A stretch of 64,000 bases of DNA from Bacteroidales bacterium (GTDB taxonomy: Bacteria; Bacteroidota; Bacteroidia; Bacteroidales; F082), in the NCBI GenBank assembly GCA_017539045.1, contig JAFYHS010000012.1, positions 45,124-109,123 on the forward strand, read 5' to 3'. The position numbers and the translations under genes were made by a program. Positions 9,401 to 17,636 of the stretch are shown piece after piece. Within the stretch, counting starts at the first letter, position 1, and each line of letters opens with the position of its first letter. The notes beneath the pieces are model-generated. The model was given only the letters and a program-made list of their open reading frames with translations, was not told the DNA's origin and ran no database searches.

Positions 9401-9753
9401 TGAAGGAAAACGGACAAATTGGCGACGATGGTCTCAACGAAATCATCAAGGATATGGAGAAGTTGGAAGAGGAGCTGGTGAACAAGAAGATCAACCGACA
9501 GATGATTGAACGCAGCCAGCGCATAGAATCACGCATGCTGGAGTCGCAAAAGGCGCAGGAGAAACGCGAACAAGAGGAGAAGCGCAAGTCGAACGAATAT
9601 AAGGGCTCGCAGTTCGAACGTAAGATCGACGAGTATCTCTACGAGCAGTCGCTCAAGAAAAACCAGGAGTTTCTGCGCAGCAACCCCATCGAATACGCAC
9701 CTTATTACAAAGATAAGATCAACGAATATTACTTGAAGAAAAACACGCATTGA
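6415..9753 (+). CDS. DUF4175 family membrane protein
   Basis: A 1112-aa protein. Three hydrophobic segments lie in the first ~190 residues (around VLVGAVLWIVFYLLI, VLFLFLLAGSAFVLVYHFLI and FFGSLLLLIALMVFL). A beta-rich periplasmic region of ~300 residues follows, then ~600 residues of highly charged Gln/Glu/Lys coiled coil with Met-Gln-rich stretches (QQMMQD, QMQMQGMQQM). This is the Bacteroidota DUF4175 architecture; its function is unknown. I chose the ATG at 6415 because upstream codons of the same frame run into tRNA-Thr and the promoter. A REP-like palindrome is embedded in frame at 6786-6813. It is one base from ybeY, and the DUF4175-ybeY-mnmG order is common in Bacteroidota. Confidence 0.85.
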   Translation: MSAPNKLIEKIEGFTRKYYLNRLIQGVLVGAVLWIVFYLLINGLEYFSWFPPKGRFVLFLFLLAGSAFVLVYHFLIPLVNLIRFRKKMSVEQASVMIGKFFPEIKDKLLNTIQLSNQMEESNNGVGPSTGSGTSTDNALLAATIEQRSARLSPIRFSDAVDLRGNLKYLGIFFGSLLLLIALMVFLPSFAVQPTQRIVNYEQHFEKPLPYQVEIEQDDIETTQGKEVKFNIHVTGDRIPDAFYVKSELGQQLMTKGSANDFSYTFKNLFNDLTFNVIGGEYTSRPLHITVHPNPTLLSYRCELRYPSYIHRTNETLDAKTRLIVPQGTSLTFSFTTRDTEQMSVTRDSLTTDLTANNDVFAYQFVAAQNTKFEVQVQNTWNQNIEPLPFSVDVIPDAYPDIRVESFDEQLSDDVYFSGLVTDDYGFSKLTFNCIVKEPIEKNIVKTVPLDTKQTRTSFFYQFNMDDLGIMPGQNMEVYFVVWDNDGFHGPKSKRSETFTYYKPSEAALDSIADQQSEDIMERLQEKSQEADKLQDEIEKMLQDLIQKKDLDWSDKEKMKDLLEKQQKIQDEWNKLQEEQEKLEDFMKEHDLGNEDLIKKQEQINKLFDEVIPEELKKMMEQIDKLLEEMPREQMQQMMQDIKKNNQSMQDLLDRNLSLLEQLKMEKDLNELANKLDKLGEELQKQEAENQNKAGEENEQKSAEEAKEQFDKMMDELDQLLEKNQELQQPFDMQKDEEMQESIDQDLQDAMQNEQNSQQQQSQQKKQDAGQKMQQMANNMMMQMQMQGMQQMAEDAHLMRVLLENVVHASHEQEDLMTEIGSMRTDDPSLVEKIIHQKEVADNFNMVRDSLRSMAMRQPMVQNFVFDELHTIETQTENAMKYLNDLKLSQAMRHQQTAMMSMNNLALMLAESLENMENSMESMGMPMACPMPKQGQGQQSMQRMQQLQQQLSEQLKQMQQQMEQGQQTPNSMSEEFARMAAEQEMLRQGMQQMLNEMKENGQIGDDGLNEIIKDMEKLEEELVNKKINRQMIERSQRIESRMLESQKAQEKREQEEKRKSNEYKGSQFERKIDEYLYEQSLKKNQEFLRSNPIEYAPYYKDKINEYYLKKNTH
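6786..6813 (+). repeat. REP-like palindrome inside the DUF4175 gene
   Basis: The 28-mer begins GGTCGGCCCTTCGACGGG and ends CTCAGGGACC, matching the widespread interspersed type CCCTTCGAC..GCTCAGGGACC. It is translated in frame as a Gly/Ser/Thr-rich linker (VGPSTGSGTST) in a predicted loop between membrane segments. A longer relative occurs at 47217-47264. Confidence 0.6.
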
Positions 9754-9754
9754 G

Positions 9755-10174
9755 ATGATCAGATTCAGCACATTGGATGTGGAAATGCCGCCTGTCGACC
9801 CGCAACGCGACAAGGCTTGGATCAGCCAGGTGGTGGAAAGCTACGGCAAGACGGTAGGGGAGTTGTACTACTATTTCTGCAGCGACGAAAAGCTGTTGGA
9901 GATCAACAGGGAACGCCTTGGCCACGACTTCTACACCGACATCGTCACCTTCCCACTGAACGACTGTGAGTCCGTGTTATCGAGCGAGTTCTGCATCAGC
10001 ATTGACCGCATCAAGGAGAATGCCGTTACCTTTGGTCGCAGCTATGAGAGCGAATTGCATCGTGTCATCATTCATGGTGTGTTGCATCTCATAGGTTTCG
10101 ACGACCTGACGTATAAGGAGGAAAAAGAGATGCGGGAAAAAGAGGAAGAAGCATTGGTGTTATTGTTTAGTTAA
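9755..10174 (+). CDS. ybeY: Endoribonuclease YbeY (16S rRNA maturation)
   Basis: A 139-aa single-domain zinc endoribonuclease. The signature HGVLHLIGFDD carries the metal-binding histidines (family HGxLHLxGYDH; here the last position is Asp rather than His, as often in Bacteroidota). A TDIVTFPL segment precedes it. The enzyme processes rRNA 3' ends and takes part in ribosome quality control. Its ATG is 1 nt after the DUF4175 stop, so translation is probably coupled; mnmG follows after 53 bp. Confidence 0.93.
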   Translation: MIRFSTLDVEMPPVDPQRDKAWISQVVESYGKTVGELYYYFCSDEKLLEINRERLGHDFYTDIVTFPLNDCESVLSSEFCISIDRIKENAVTFGRSYESELHRVIIHGVLHLIGFDDLTYKEEKEMREKEEEALVLLFS

Positions 10175-10199
10175 TTGATTATCAAATATTTATATAAAT

Positions 10200-10215
10200 T
10201 GTTTCCCGTGAAACA
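10200..10215 (+). other. parS: parS-like centromere site upstream of mnmG
   Basis: TGTTTCCCGTGAAACA matches the bacterial parS consensus TGTTNCACGTGAAACA at all fixed positions except one (C for A at position 7). It lies 12 bp before the mnmG start. ParB binds such 16-mers to load the segregation complex. No parA or parB is in the window. Confidence 0.6.
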
Positions 10216-10227
10216 CTGACAAAGAGC

Positions 10228-12099
10228 ATGTATTTTGAACCGTATGATATCATCGTTGTAGGCGCCGGTCATGCCGGATGCGAAGCGGCGGCAGCAGCAG
10301 CCAATATGGGCAGCAAAGTCCTGCTCGTCACCATGGACCTGCGGCTGTTTGCCTCCATGTCGTGCAACCCAGCCATGGGCGGTATCGCCAAAGGTCAAAT
10401 CGTCCGCGAAATTGACGCCATGGGCGGCTATTCTGGCATTGTCAGCGACCGCACCATGATCCAATTCAGGATGCTCAACAAGTCGAAAGGACCCGCCATG
10501 TGGAGTCCACGGTGCCAAAGCGACAAGATGATGTTCTCTGCCGAGTGGCGTAGCCTACTGGAAAAGACACCCAACCTCGACTTCTGGCAGGACACCGTAA
10601 CGGGTCTATTGATCGAAGGCGACCAAGTGAAAGGCGTGAGGGCCATGATGGGTGGGGAGATCCAAAGTAAGGCCGTCATCTTGACCAATGGCACCTTCCT
10701 GAACGGTTTGATCCATATCGGCGAACAGCATTTTCCGGGTGGCAGAATGGGTGAAGTGGCCAGTCATGGCATCACCGAGCAGCTTAAGGACTACGGATTT
10801 GAAGCCAAACGACTCAAGACCGGCACTCCAGTACGTATCGACGGGCGCACCATCAACTTCAGCAAACTCATCGAACAAAAGGGCGATGATGATGTAGTTG
10901 GATTCTCCTATATTGAGCCGTTCAAAATCAACAAGCAGAGAAGCTGTTGGATAGCCCACACCTCATTAAAAGTGCATGAAACGCTGCGCAAAGGGTTCAA
11001 ATACTCTCCTATGTTCAATGGCAGAATCCAAGGGGTTGGTCCTAGGTATTGCCCCAGCATCGAGGATAAGATAGAACGATTCTCAGGCAAAGACAGCCAT
11101 CAACTGTTCGTAGAGCCCGAAGGCTGGACCACGGAAGAGTATTACCTCAATGGTTTTAGTTCTTCCTTGCCAGATTATATCCAATATGAAGCCTTGCGAC
11201 AAATAGAAGGCTTCGAAAATGCCAAGATCTTCAGACCAGGCTATGCCATCGAATATGACTATTTCCCACCCGAGCAACTGCACCATTCCTTGGAAACAAG
11301 ACTTGTGCATGGATTATACTTTGCCGGGCAAATCAACGGAACAACAGGCTACGAGGAAGCCGCTTGCCAAGGCATGATGGCGGGTATCAATGCATCATTG
11401 TCATTGAGAGACGAACAACCGCTGGTCCTTTCGAGAACACAAGCGTATATAGGCGTACTCATCGATGATCTCATCACAAAAGGCGTGGATGAACCCTATA
11501 GGATGTTCACGAGTAGGGCAGAATATAGGATCCTTCTACGACAAGACAATGCCGATGCACGACTCACGGAATTATCATATAAGATAGGCTTAGCCAAAGA
11601 GGACCGCTACCAGAAATACCAAGAGAAACAGAAGAAAGTAGAAGAGATAAAACAATTCTTGAACGATACTTACGTTTATCCAGAGGAGATCAATGGTCTA
11701 CTCGAACAAAAAGAAAGCTCGAAAATAGACCAAAAGCTGAGACTATCATATTTACTCTTAAGGCCACAACTGGAGCTTGCGGATATAATTGAAACTGTCC
11801 CAGCATTGGAACAATTCAAGACCCAAGATAGATTTACCAAAGAGTGTCTCGAAGAGGCAGAAATACAAATCAAATACGACAGTTACATTCAAAAAGAATA
11901 TGAACTAGCAGACAAACTAAACCGATTAGAAAACATAAAGCTACCCATTGATTTCGACTACCATACGATTCAATCACTATCATATGAATGCCGCGAAAAA
12001 CTGAACCGCTACAAACCGGAAACACTAGGTCAAGCGTCAAGAATCAGCGGTATTTCACCAGCTGACATTAACGTATTAGCCATATTTTTAGGCAGATAG
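10228..12099 (+). CDS. mnmG: tRNA uridine-34 carboxymethylaminomethyl modification enzyme MnmG (GidA)
   Basis: A 623-aa FAD protein of full family length. The N-terminal dinucleotide fold VVGAGHAGCEAA binds FAD. Hallmarks include SCNPAMGGIAKGQIVREIDA (active-site Cys), GRIQGVGPRYCPSIEDKIER, and the C-terminal GQASRISGISPADINVLAIF. With MnmE it modifies U34 of several tRNAs. The gene is flanked on both sides by parS-like sites; mnmG (gidA) lies next to the origin in many bacteria, which makes these sites more credible. It belongs to the DUF4175-ybeY transcription unit, separated by 53 bp. Confidence 0.97.
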   Translation: MYFEPYDIIVVGAGHAGCEAAAAAANMGSKVLLVTMDLRLFASMSCNPAMGGIAKGQIVREIDAMGGYSGIVSDRTMIQFRMLNKSKGPAMWSPRCQSDKMMFSAEWRSLLEKTPNLDFWQDTVTGLLIEGDQVKGVRAMMGGEIQSKAVILTNGTFLNGLIHIGEQHFPGGRMGEVASHGITEQLKDYGFEAKRLKTGTPVRIDGRTINFSKLIEQKGDDDVVGFSYIEPFKINKQRSCWIAHTSLKVHETLRKGFKYSPMFNGRIQGVGPRYCPSIEDKIERFSGKDSHQLFVEPEGWTTEEYYLNGFSSSLPDYIQYEALRQIEGFENAKIFRPGYAIEYDYFPPEQLHHSLETRLVHGLYFAGQINGTTGYEEAACQGMMAGINASLSLRDEQPLVLSRTQAYIGVLIDDLITKGVDEPYRMFTSRAEYRILLRQDNADARLTELSYKIGLAKEDRYQKYQEKQKKVEEIKQFLNDTYVYPEEINGLLEQKESSKIDQKLRLSYLLLRPQLELADIIETVPALEQFKTQDRFTKECLEEAEIQIKYDSYIQKEYELADKLNRLENIKLPIDFDYHTIQSLSYECREKLNRYKPETLGQASRISGISPADINVLAIFLGR

Positions 12100-12105
12100 C
12101 ACAAT

Positions 12106-12121
12106 TGTTCCACATGAAACA
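12106..12121 (+). other. parS: parS-like centromere site downstream of mnmG
   Basis: TGTTCCACATGAAACA matches TGTTNCACGTGAAACA except A for G at position 9. It lies 6 bp after the mnmG stop and 9 bp before the next start codon. Confidence 0.6.
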
Positions 12122-12130
12122 CAAAAAGAG

Positions 12131-13006
12131 ATGAACTACAAATGCCCATGGTGCGGATCAGAAAAAGCACAAATACACTTATGGTTAAAGGATGAATTCC
12201 TGACCCAAGAGGACTTCCAAATCTACGAATGTAAATCATGCGGTTTATTGTATACAGAACCTAGACCGAACAAAGAAGAAATAGGCAAATACTATAAATC
12301 AGAAGCATATTATAGCCATCAAGAGAATAAGAAAGGCCTGATACCTAGACTCTATGAAGCAGTAAAAAGCATCAACCTGAAAACAAAACACAAGCTGGCA
12401 ACAAACGGTATGCAAACAGGTAAAGCGCTAGATATAGGTTGCGGGGTAGGTGATTTCCTGTGTCTTATGGAAAAACAAGGCTGGGAAACCATGGGCATAG
12501 AACCCTCAGAAGAAGCAAAAGAGATTGCTGAAAAGAGACTGAGCCATAAAGTATTAAAGCCGGAGGACCTGCAAAAGCTGGAAACACAATCCCTAGATTT
12601 AATCACCATGTGGCACGTACTGGAACACGTAGATGACTTAAAAGAAGAGATCCATCAAATTGAGCGCGTGCTCAAGCCCAACGGTAGACTCGTGCTGGCA
12701 CTCCCAAATTTCAAGTCATACGATGCACAATTCTATAACATTCACTGGGCTGCCTATGATGTACCACGGCACCTGAATCACTTTTGCAAAGAATCAATAG
12801 TTAAAATATTCAGAAACAGCGAATTAGAACTTGTTGACACAGATAAACTGAGATGGGATGCCTATTACATCTCCTATATGAGCGAAACATTCAAACACCA
12901 TAGATTTCCTTTAGTAAAAGGCGCCTTCAGAGGTATGATCTCAAACTGCAAAGCAAGGAAATCAAATGAATGGTCAAGCAGGGTATATATTTTAGAGAGA
13001 AAATGA
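12131..13006 (+). CDS. Class I SAM-dependent methyltransferase with zinc-ribbon N-terminus
   Basis: A 291-aa protein. Residues 5-36 hold two Cys pairs (CPWCG and CKSCG) forming a rubredoxin-like zinc ribbon. Then comes a Methyltransf_23-type Rossmann fold with motif I ALDIGCGVGDF (~residues 97-107), motif II around MGIEPSEEA, and motif III/IV ITMWHVLEHVDDL. Small-molecule or cell-surface sugar methyltransferases often have this layout; the substrate is unknown. Base composition is AT-richer than in mnmG. It starts 9 bp after a parS-like site. The 157 bp after it contain no convincing gene. Confidence 0.85.
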   Translation: MNYKCPWCGSEKAQIHLWLKDEFLTQEDFQIYECKSCGLLYTEPRPNKEEIGKYYKSEAYYSHQENKKGLIPRLYEAVKSINLKTKHKLATNGMQTGKALDIGCGVGDFLCLMEKQGWETMGIEPSEEAKEIAEKRLSHKVLKPEDLQKLETQSLDLITMWHVLEHVDDLKEEIHQIERVLKPNGRLVLALPNFKSYDAQFYNIHWAAYDVPRHLNHFCKESIVKIFRNSELELVDTDKLRWDAYYISYMSETFKHHRFPLVKGAFRGMISNCKARKSNEWSSRVYILERK

Positions 13007-13163
13007 AAAACTGAAATAAATGCCGTTTTTAGGCCCTTAGAACGATTTTGAAACAAAAACAGAAAGAAGCAAGAGAAGCACTTAAAAAGCGGCTCAAAAC
13101 GAAGAAATTATAAAACACAGGATATCAACAATATAAGAGGTTTATCGCTAAATCGGTGGAAAA

Positions 13164-16139
13164 ATGAATACGAAAAGGAATACTTGGGGGTGGATTATTT
13201 TGGGGTTGGCGCTCCTCGTACTTCTCATTACAGGAGCAGGAGCATATTTTCTTTCCCAAACCCGAATTACAGCACGTCTGGTGCAACACTCCGTCAAAAA
13301 GGCACAAAACGAGATCGAGGCCGTAATGGCAACCGCCACCGATTTCACAGAATATGAAAAACACAATGTCGGCATCTATGCCTTCATTAATGACTCACTC
13401 GTGTTCTGGAACAACAACGCAGTGGGGCCAAAACTCATCAAACGAAAGGTGAAAGCCAATTGCGATACCATTTGCAACCTACTTACTGGCGATTATTATG
13501 TGAAATCGTTTGAAAAAGGACCATTCCAATGCTATGCATTCAAAATCCTCAATACAACATATAAACTTGAAAACGATTATTTTAGAAACAGATTCGTAGC
13601 GAACAAACTCATCCTAAACAAAGTGCAGTTGGGTACAAACGAAGGGTACGAAATCGTTTCTAATCAAGGCAAACTGCTAACACAAGCAAAGATAGAACAA
13701 CGAAAAGGAATAGATCCGATATATAAGAAAGGATTGATCATCTTCGAATGCATTTTAGTGCTCATTGGTCTGGCCTTATTGCTAACAAAAAGATCGGAGA
13801 AAAGCATTGGCAAACATGGGGTCGAGAAAGGCCTAGTACTAATCATAATACTCGCCATAGGACTTACCTATCTCTATAACGCCATCCAAACAAAACGAGA
13901 GAACCAAGAGATGGTGAAAACGGCGGAATCGCTACTGGAGAAAAGAGACATACAATTTGAAACGTCATACAGCCAGTTTGAAAAACAATTGAAGGCCGAT
14001 ACCAACCTACGCGCCATGGTGTTTGACCAAAGCAACGTCCTTAACGACGTCATCTTAGGGTACTGCAAGGAATTACTCTTTGACGACAACATGAAAGAGT
14101 ACATCACCACAGTGACGGTATGCGAACCAAACGAAGAGATCACCATTCAACCCGAGGGCTACGTGACAGAATGTGAGACCTACTTCAACGAAAAGATAAG
14201 CAACAATAAGCAAACCAGGGTAGCTAGTGAACTCTATGTGATGGATTATTACACCTTGGATCCTAGTTATCTGGCCAAGATAAAAATCAATTCGAGTGAC
14301 ACCGTACAGCAACGAACACTCTATTTCGAGTTCTACAAACCCATTGCACCCGAAGGATTCGGCTTCCCGCAACTCCTGAAAGAGGACAACACGCAAAAAC
14401 CCTACGACTATTCGGTGGCAAACTACCGCGACAATATCCTGACCTACAAATATGGTCGCTACATCTATCCCAACTTCCTCAATAGCATGAAAGTAAGGGA
14501 TAAAGAAATCAGTACAGAAGGCGGATATAAACACTACGCCATTCATAAGGACAGCAACAGCGCCTTGCTCATCAGCAAACCCAAAAAGGAGAAATCAGCC
14601 ATCATAGCGCCGTTCGCATTGTTTTTCTTGGGATTGCTACTTCCTTTCCTTTTCATCTTATGGCTAATTAGACCGCATAAACACAACAAATGGAAAGATA
14701 GAAGTTTCAGTCAACGCTTGCGAACCTTGGTACTCCTTACTTTAGGCATTTCATTTTTAGCGATTGGCCCGGTGACAGTACTTTATATGCGAAGCGTATA
14801 CAACCAAAAGACAGCAGCGGCACAATATGAGACCACCAGAACGGTAGGCCAAGAAATGACGAACGATTTGGATTTAGCAACCCTTGTCGACAAAGGCACA
14901 AGAAATACATGGAATGAGATTCTTCAGCATTATGCTGCAACGTTTTTCACCGACCTCAACTTGTACGACTTGACCGGAAAACTGATTGCCACCACACGAC
15001 AAGAAGTATACGAACTCACGCTGCAAGCACCCATCATTAATGCGGAGGCTTTCCAAAACATGGCGCGTAATAAGAACCTGTACTATACGCACAAGGAATA
15101 CCTCGGAAAAGGACAATACGAATCAGCCTACATTCCATTAACTGACGACCACGGCAACACGTTGGCCTATCTCAACACACCTTATTTCACGAGTGCCATC
15201 GACCTTCACAACGAAATCAAGAATTTCATTCTGACCTATATCAACATCATCCTCATTCTTTTAGGCGTAGCTCTGTTTTTCATACTAAGGATAACGAGGC
15301 GTTTGACCCAACCTTTAGCCCTGATACAAAACAAAATGGGCGATATCAAAATCGACCAGCGAAACGAGCCTATCGAATGGAAAGGCGACGACGAGATAGG
15401 CGCCTTAGTCAAACAGTACAACCAACTTATTGTTGAACTGGAAAAGAGCGCGGCTGAGTTGAAACGAACTACGGCCGAGTCGGCATGGCGTGGCGTGGCA
15501 CGGCAGGTAGCCCACGAAATCAAGAACTCGCTGACGCCAATGAGGCTTAGCGTGCAACTGTTGCAACACAACATTGAAAACGGCAAAGCGACGCCCGAAC
15601 AGATACAACGCACCACCAACACGCTCATCGAGCAGATTGACGCCTTGTCCGACATTGCCTCATCATTCTCAACCTATGCCAAACTACCCGAAAACCATCC
15701 GGCACCTTTGGATTTGGCAGAACTGGTGGGTAATGTCGTCAACCTGTACGACAATGCCGAAAACATCAAGTTCAACTACGAATACGACGAGTCGACAGAC
15801 CATACCTTCAATGGCGACAAGACCAACCTCAATAGCGCCGTCAGCAACCTTGTGAAAAACTCCGTCCAGGCCATTGGCTCTAAACCCGACGGGCAGATTG
15901 ACGTCGCGCTGAAATCAACAGCAAAGGCTTTCACCATTAGCGTGAAAGACAACGGCAAGGGTATCAAGGACGAGGACAAAGGACAAATCTTCTTGCCCAA
16001 CTTCACCACCAAGACTGGAGGCTCGGGCGTGGGCCTCTCGCTGACCTACAACATCGTACAGGCCGCAGGCGGAACCATCTCCTTCAAGAGCCAAGAAGGG
16101 GAGGGGGCAGAGTTCGTTATTGAATTACCAAAACAATAA
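13164..16139 (+). CDS. NtrY-like membrane sensor histidine kinase
   Basis: A 991-aa kinase. Transmembrane segments: WIILGLALLVLLITGAGAYF at the N-terminus, a pair near residues 195-240, a pair near 475-540, and one near 695, followed by a HAMP domain. The phospho-acceptor motif is VAHEIKNSLTPMRL (His near residue 784, NtrY-type with the LTPM sequence), followed by N-box NLVKNSVQAIG, G1 DNGKGI and G2 GSGVGLSL ATP-binding motifs. The unusually long sensor part between the membrane pairs has no recognised domain. No response regulator is adjacent in the window. A lipoprotein gene follows after 6 bp. Confidence 0.9.
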   Translation: MNTKRNTWGWIILGLALLVLLITGAGAYFLSQTRITARLVQHSVKKAQNEIEAVMATATDFTEYEKHNVGIYAFINDSLVFWNNNAVGPKLIKRKVKANCDTICNLLTGDYYVKSFEKGPFQCYAFKILNTTYKLENDYFRNRFVANKLILNKVQLGTNEGYEIVSNQGKLLTQAKIEQRKGIDPIYKKGLIIFECILVLIGLALLLTKRSEKSIGKHGVEKGLVLIIILAIGLTYLYNAIQTKRENQEMVKTAESLLEKRDIQFETSYSQFEKQLKADTNLRAMVFDQSNVLNDVILGYCKELLFDDNMKEYITTVTVCEPNEEITIQPEGYVTECETYFNEKISNNKQTRVASELYVMDYYTLDPSYLAKIKINSSDTVQQRTLYFEFYKPIAPEGFGFPQLLKEDNTQKPYDYSVANYRDNILTYKYGRYIYPNFLNSMKVRDKEISTEGGYKHYAIHKDSNSALLISKPKKEKSAIIAPFALFFLGLLLPFLFILWLIRPHKHNKWKDRSFSQRLRTLVLLTLGISFLAIGPVTVLYMRSVYNQKTAAAQYETTRTVGQEMTNDLDLATLVDKGTRNTWNEILQHYAATFFTDLNLYDLTGKLIATTRQEVYELTLQAPIINAEAFQNMARNKNLYYTHKEYLGKGQYESAYIPLTDDHGNTLAYLNTPYFTSAIDLHNEIKNFILTYINIILILLGVALFFILRITRRLTQPLALIQNKMGDIKIDQRNEPIEWKGDDEIGALVKQYNQLIVELEKSAAELKRTTAESAWRGVARQVAHEIKNSLTPMRLSVQLLQHNIENGKATPEQIQRTTNTLIEQIDALSDIASSFSTYAKLPENHPAPLDLAELVGNVVNLYDNAENIKFNYEYDESTDHTFNGDKTNLNSAVSNLVKNSVQAIGSKPDGQIDVALKSTAKAFTISVKDNGKGIKDEDKGQIFLPNFTTKTGGSGVGLSLTYNIVQAAGGTISFKSQEGEGAEFVIELPKQ

Positions 16140-16145
16140 ACTATT

Positions 16146-17618
16146 ATGAAAAAACTATTATTCCTTCTGCTTTTGGCCTGCGTCCTCGCATCATGTGCGA
16201 GTCATCGCCTTACAAACGCTGAAAAATACCCTGCTTTATCGGGAATGATAAATGCGTATTATTATCGTTATTATGAATATCCCAGTTCCGCTGATGAACT
16301 AATAACTTTTACAAATGTATACAGAGAATATTGGAGCAAAGAATCGGTAAAAGACAGTATAGAGACCACGCTGAACCATCTTCAAAAAGAAAAAGAAAAA
16401 CTATTATGGCACTGCAACAAGACGTATCCATGGGAAGAAACGGATTTGACCATTCTTTCCAATAACGATACCATCTTGAAAGATTCATATCCGTTTGAAA
16501 GTATTGTAGCAGAAAATGGTTTTGTCGTTAAACTTGGCAGAAATTTCACAGGATTGTCATGGGGAGATTTATTGGACTTATATATTAAAGATTATTTCAA
16601 GTTTCCTAATTCTCTCGAGGACTTGATCGAGTATTCACGAGTGCAAGACTTGATTGACATAGACACGCAACCTATCGACAAAAGCAGTGAAGGCATAGGG
16701 GTGTTTGGTTATTACGAAAATCTGTGTGATGCTGCGGCATTTCGCTATTTCTTGAACCATCTTGATGAAATGGTTTGGCATAGTTATGATACTTCTTTGT
16801 TGATTATGGTAAATACAGATACCATTTTTTTCGATTACATTGCTCCAGATTGTCCGTGTCACTCTTATGATTATATTCCTTGGGATATGCAAATGTTTAC
16901 TCCAAGGTTTTATGATTTGGAGGGCCATATCGAAAAGCATTATATTGACGATTTCTTAACAAGGGAGTTTAGAAATAAAACACTCAGATATTTTAGAATA
17001 CTGTATCCTTTAGAAGTGAATACAAATTATTACAATAATTTTCATTTTCTTCAATACACCCAAAACGAAGGTCTTTCTGTCCTCTGCAAAGATGATGATA
17101 TGAATCCTAACACTGAGTATTTCAAGCATCTGGAACGATATGTAAAATCATTTGCGGAAAAGAACAAGTTTGGAAAAATAGTTTTCGTTGCTCCTGAACT
17201 TAATGACACCGAGATTAGTGAAAGAAATGTCATACGGATTTATTTAGACGGGAATAACAAAATACTTGTTAATGGCAAGGAAACCCAATTGGAAGAATTA
17301 AAGGGTATAGTAAAGAACTTCATAACACCGCATCCAGACGATGACACGGCTCCTGAAGTTGAATGGAAAACATTTGACCTTATAGGTTCCATCCAGGTTT
17401 CAAAAGGGATAGTGTTTTTCGATACCAATAGAAATGCAAAATATGCAATATACCTTGATGTCCAAAAAGAGGTACTACAATCTTTTAATGAATTAAAAGA
17501 AGAGTTGTCAATAAAGACATTTCAAAAATCATACGACAAACTTGATGAAGAACAGACTAAAAACATCAATAACGCCGTTCCAATAAGAATCTTAGAAGAC
17601 ATCTTTGAAGAACTGTAA
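16146..17618 (+). CDS. Lipoprotein of unknown function
   Basis: A 490-aa protein with a lipoprotein signal (MKKLLFLLLLACVLASC; Cys17 is the lipidation site). The remainder is soluble and rich in Tyr, Asp and Asn, without a domain I recognise. A possible low-level internal duplication is visible: DELITFTNVYREYW and LEDLIEYSRVQDLI each follow a YYxYPxS or YFKFPNS phrase. Codon usage is AT-richer than in both neighbours, which hints at more recent acquisition or weaker expression. It lies 6 bp after the histidine kinase and 18 bp before the flippase. Confidence 0.75.
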   Translation: MKKLLFLLLLACVLASCASHRLTNAEKYPALSGMINAYYYRYYEYPSSADELITFTNVYREYWSKESVKDSIETTLNHLQKEKEKLLWHCNKTYPWEETDLTILSNNDTILKDSYPFESIVAENGFVVKLGRNFTGLSWGDLLDLYIKDYFKFPNSLEDLIEYSRVQDLIDIDTQPIDKSSEGIGVFGYYENLCDAAAFRYFLNHLDEMVWHSYDTSLLIMVNTDTIFFDYIAPDCPCHSYDYIPWDMQMFTPRFYDLEGHIEKHYIDDFLTREFRNKTLRYFRILYPLEVNTNYYNNFHFLQYTQNEGLSVLCKDDDMNPNTEYFKHLERYVKSFAEKNKFGKIVFVAPELNDTEISERNVIRIYLDGNNKILVNGKETQLEELKGIVKNFITPHPDDDTAPEVEWKTFDLIGSIQVSKGIVFFDTNRNAKYAIYLDVQKEVLQSFNELKEELSIKTFQKSYDKLDEEQTKNINNAVPIRILEDIFEEL

Positions 17619-17636
17619 TACAAACCTAATTAATCT

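Noticed and set aside
7914-9587. Long minus-strand ORFs rich in Cys, Ser and Leu opposite the DUF4175 gene
   Set aside because: Antisense reading of the Gln/Glu/Lys coiled-coil codons; low-complexity shadow.
13048-13113. Possible 21-aa basic peptide ORF (TTG start, KQKQKEAREALKKRL-like) between the methyltransferase and the histidine kinase
   Set aside because: No ribosome binding site, promoter or ATG; too short to separate from chance in an A-rich stretch.
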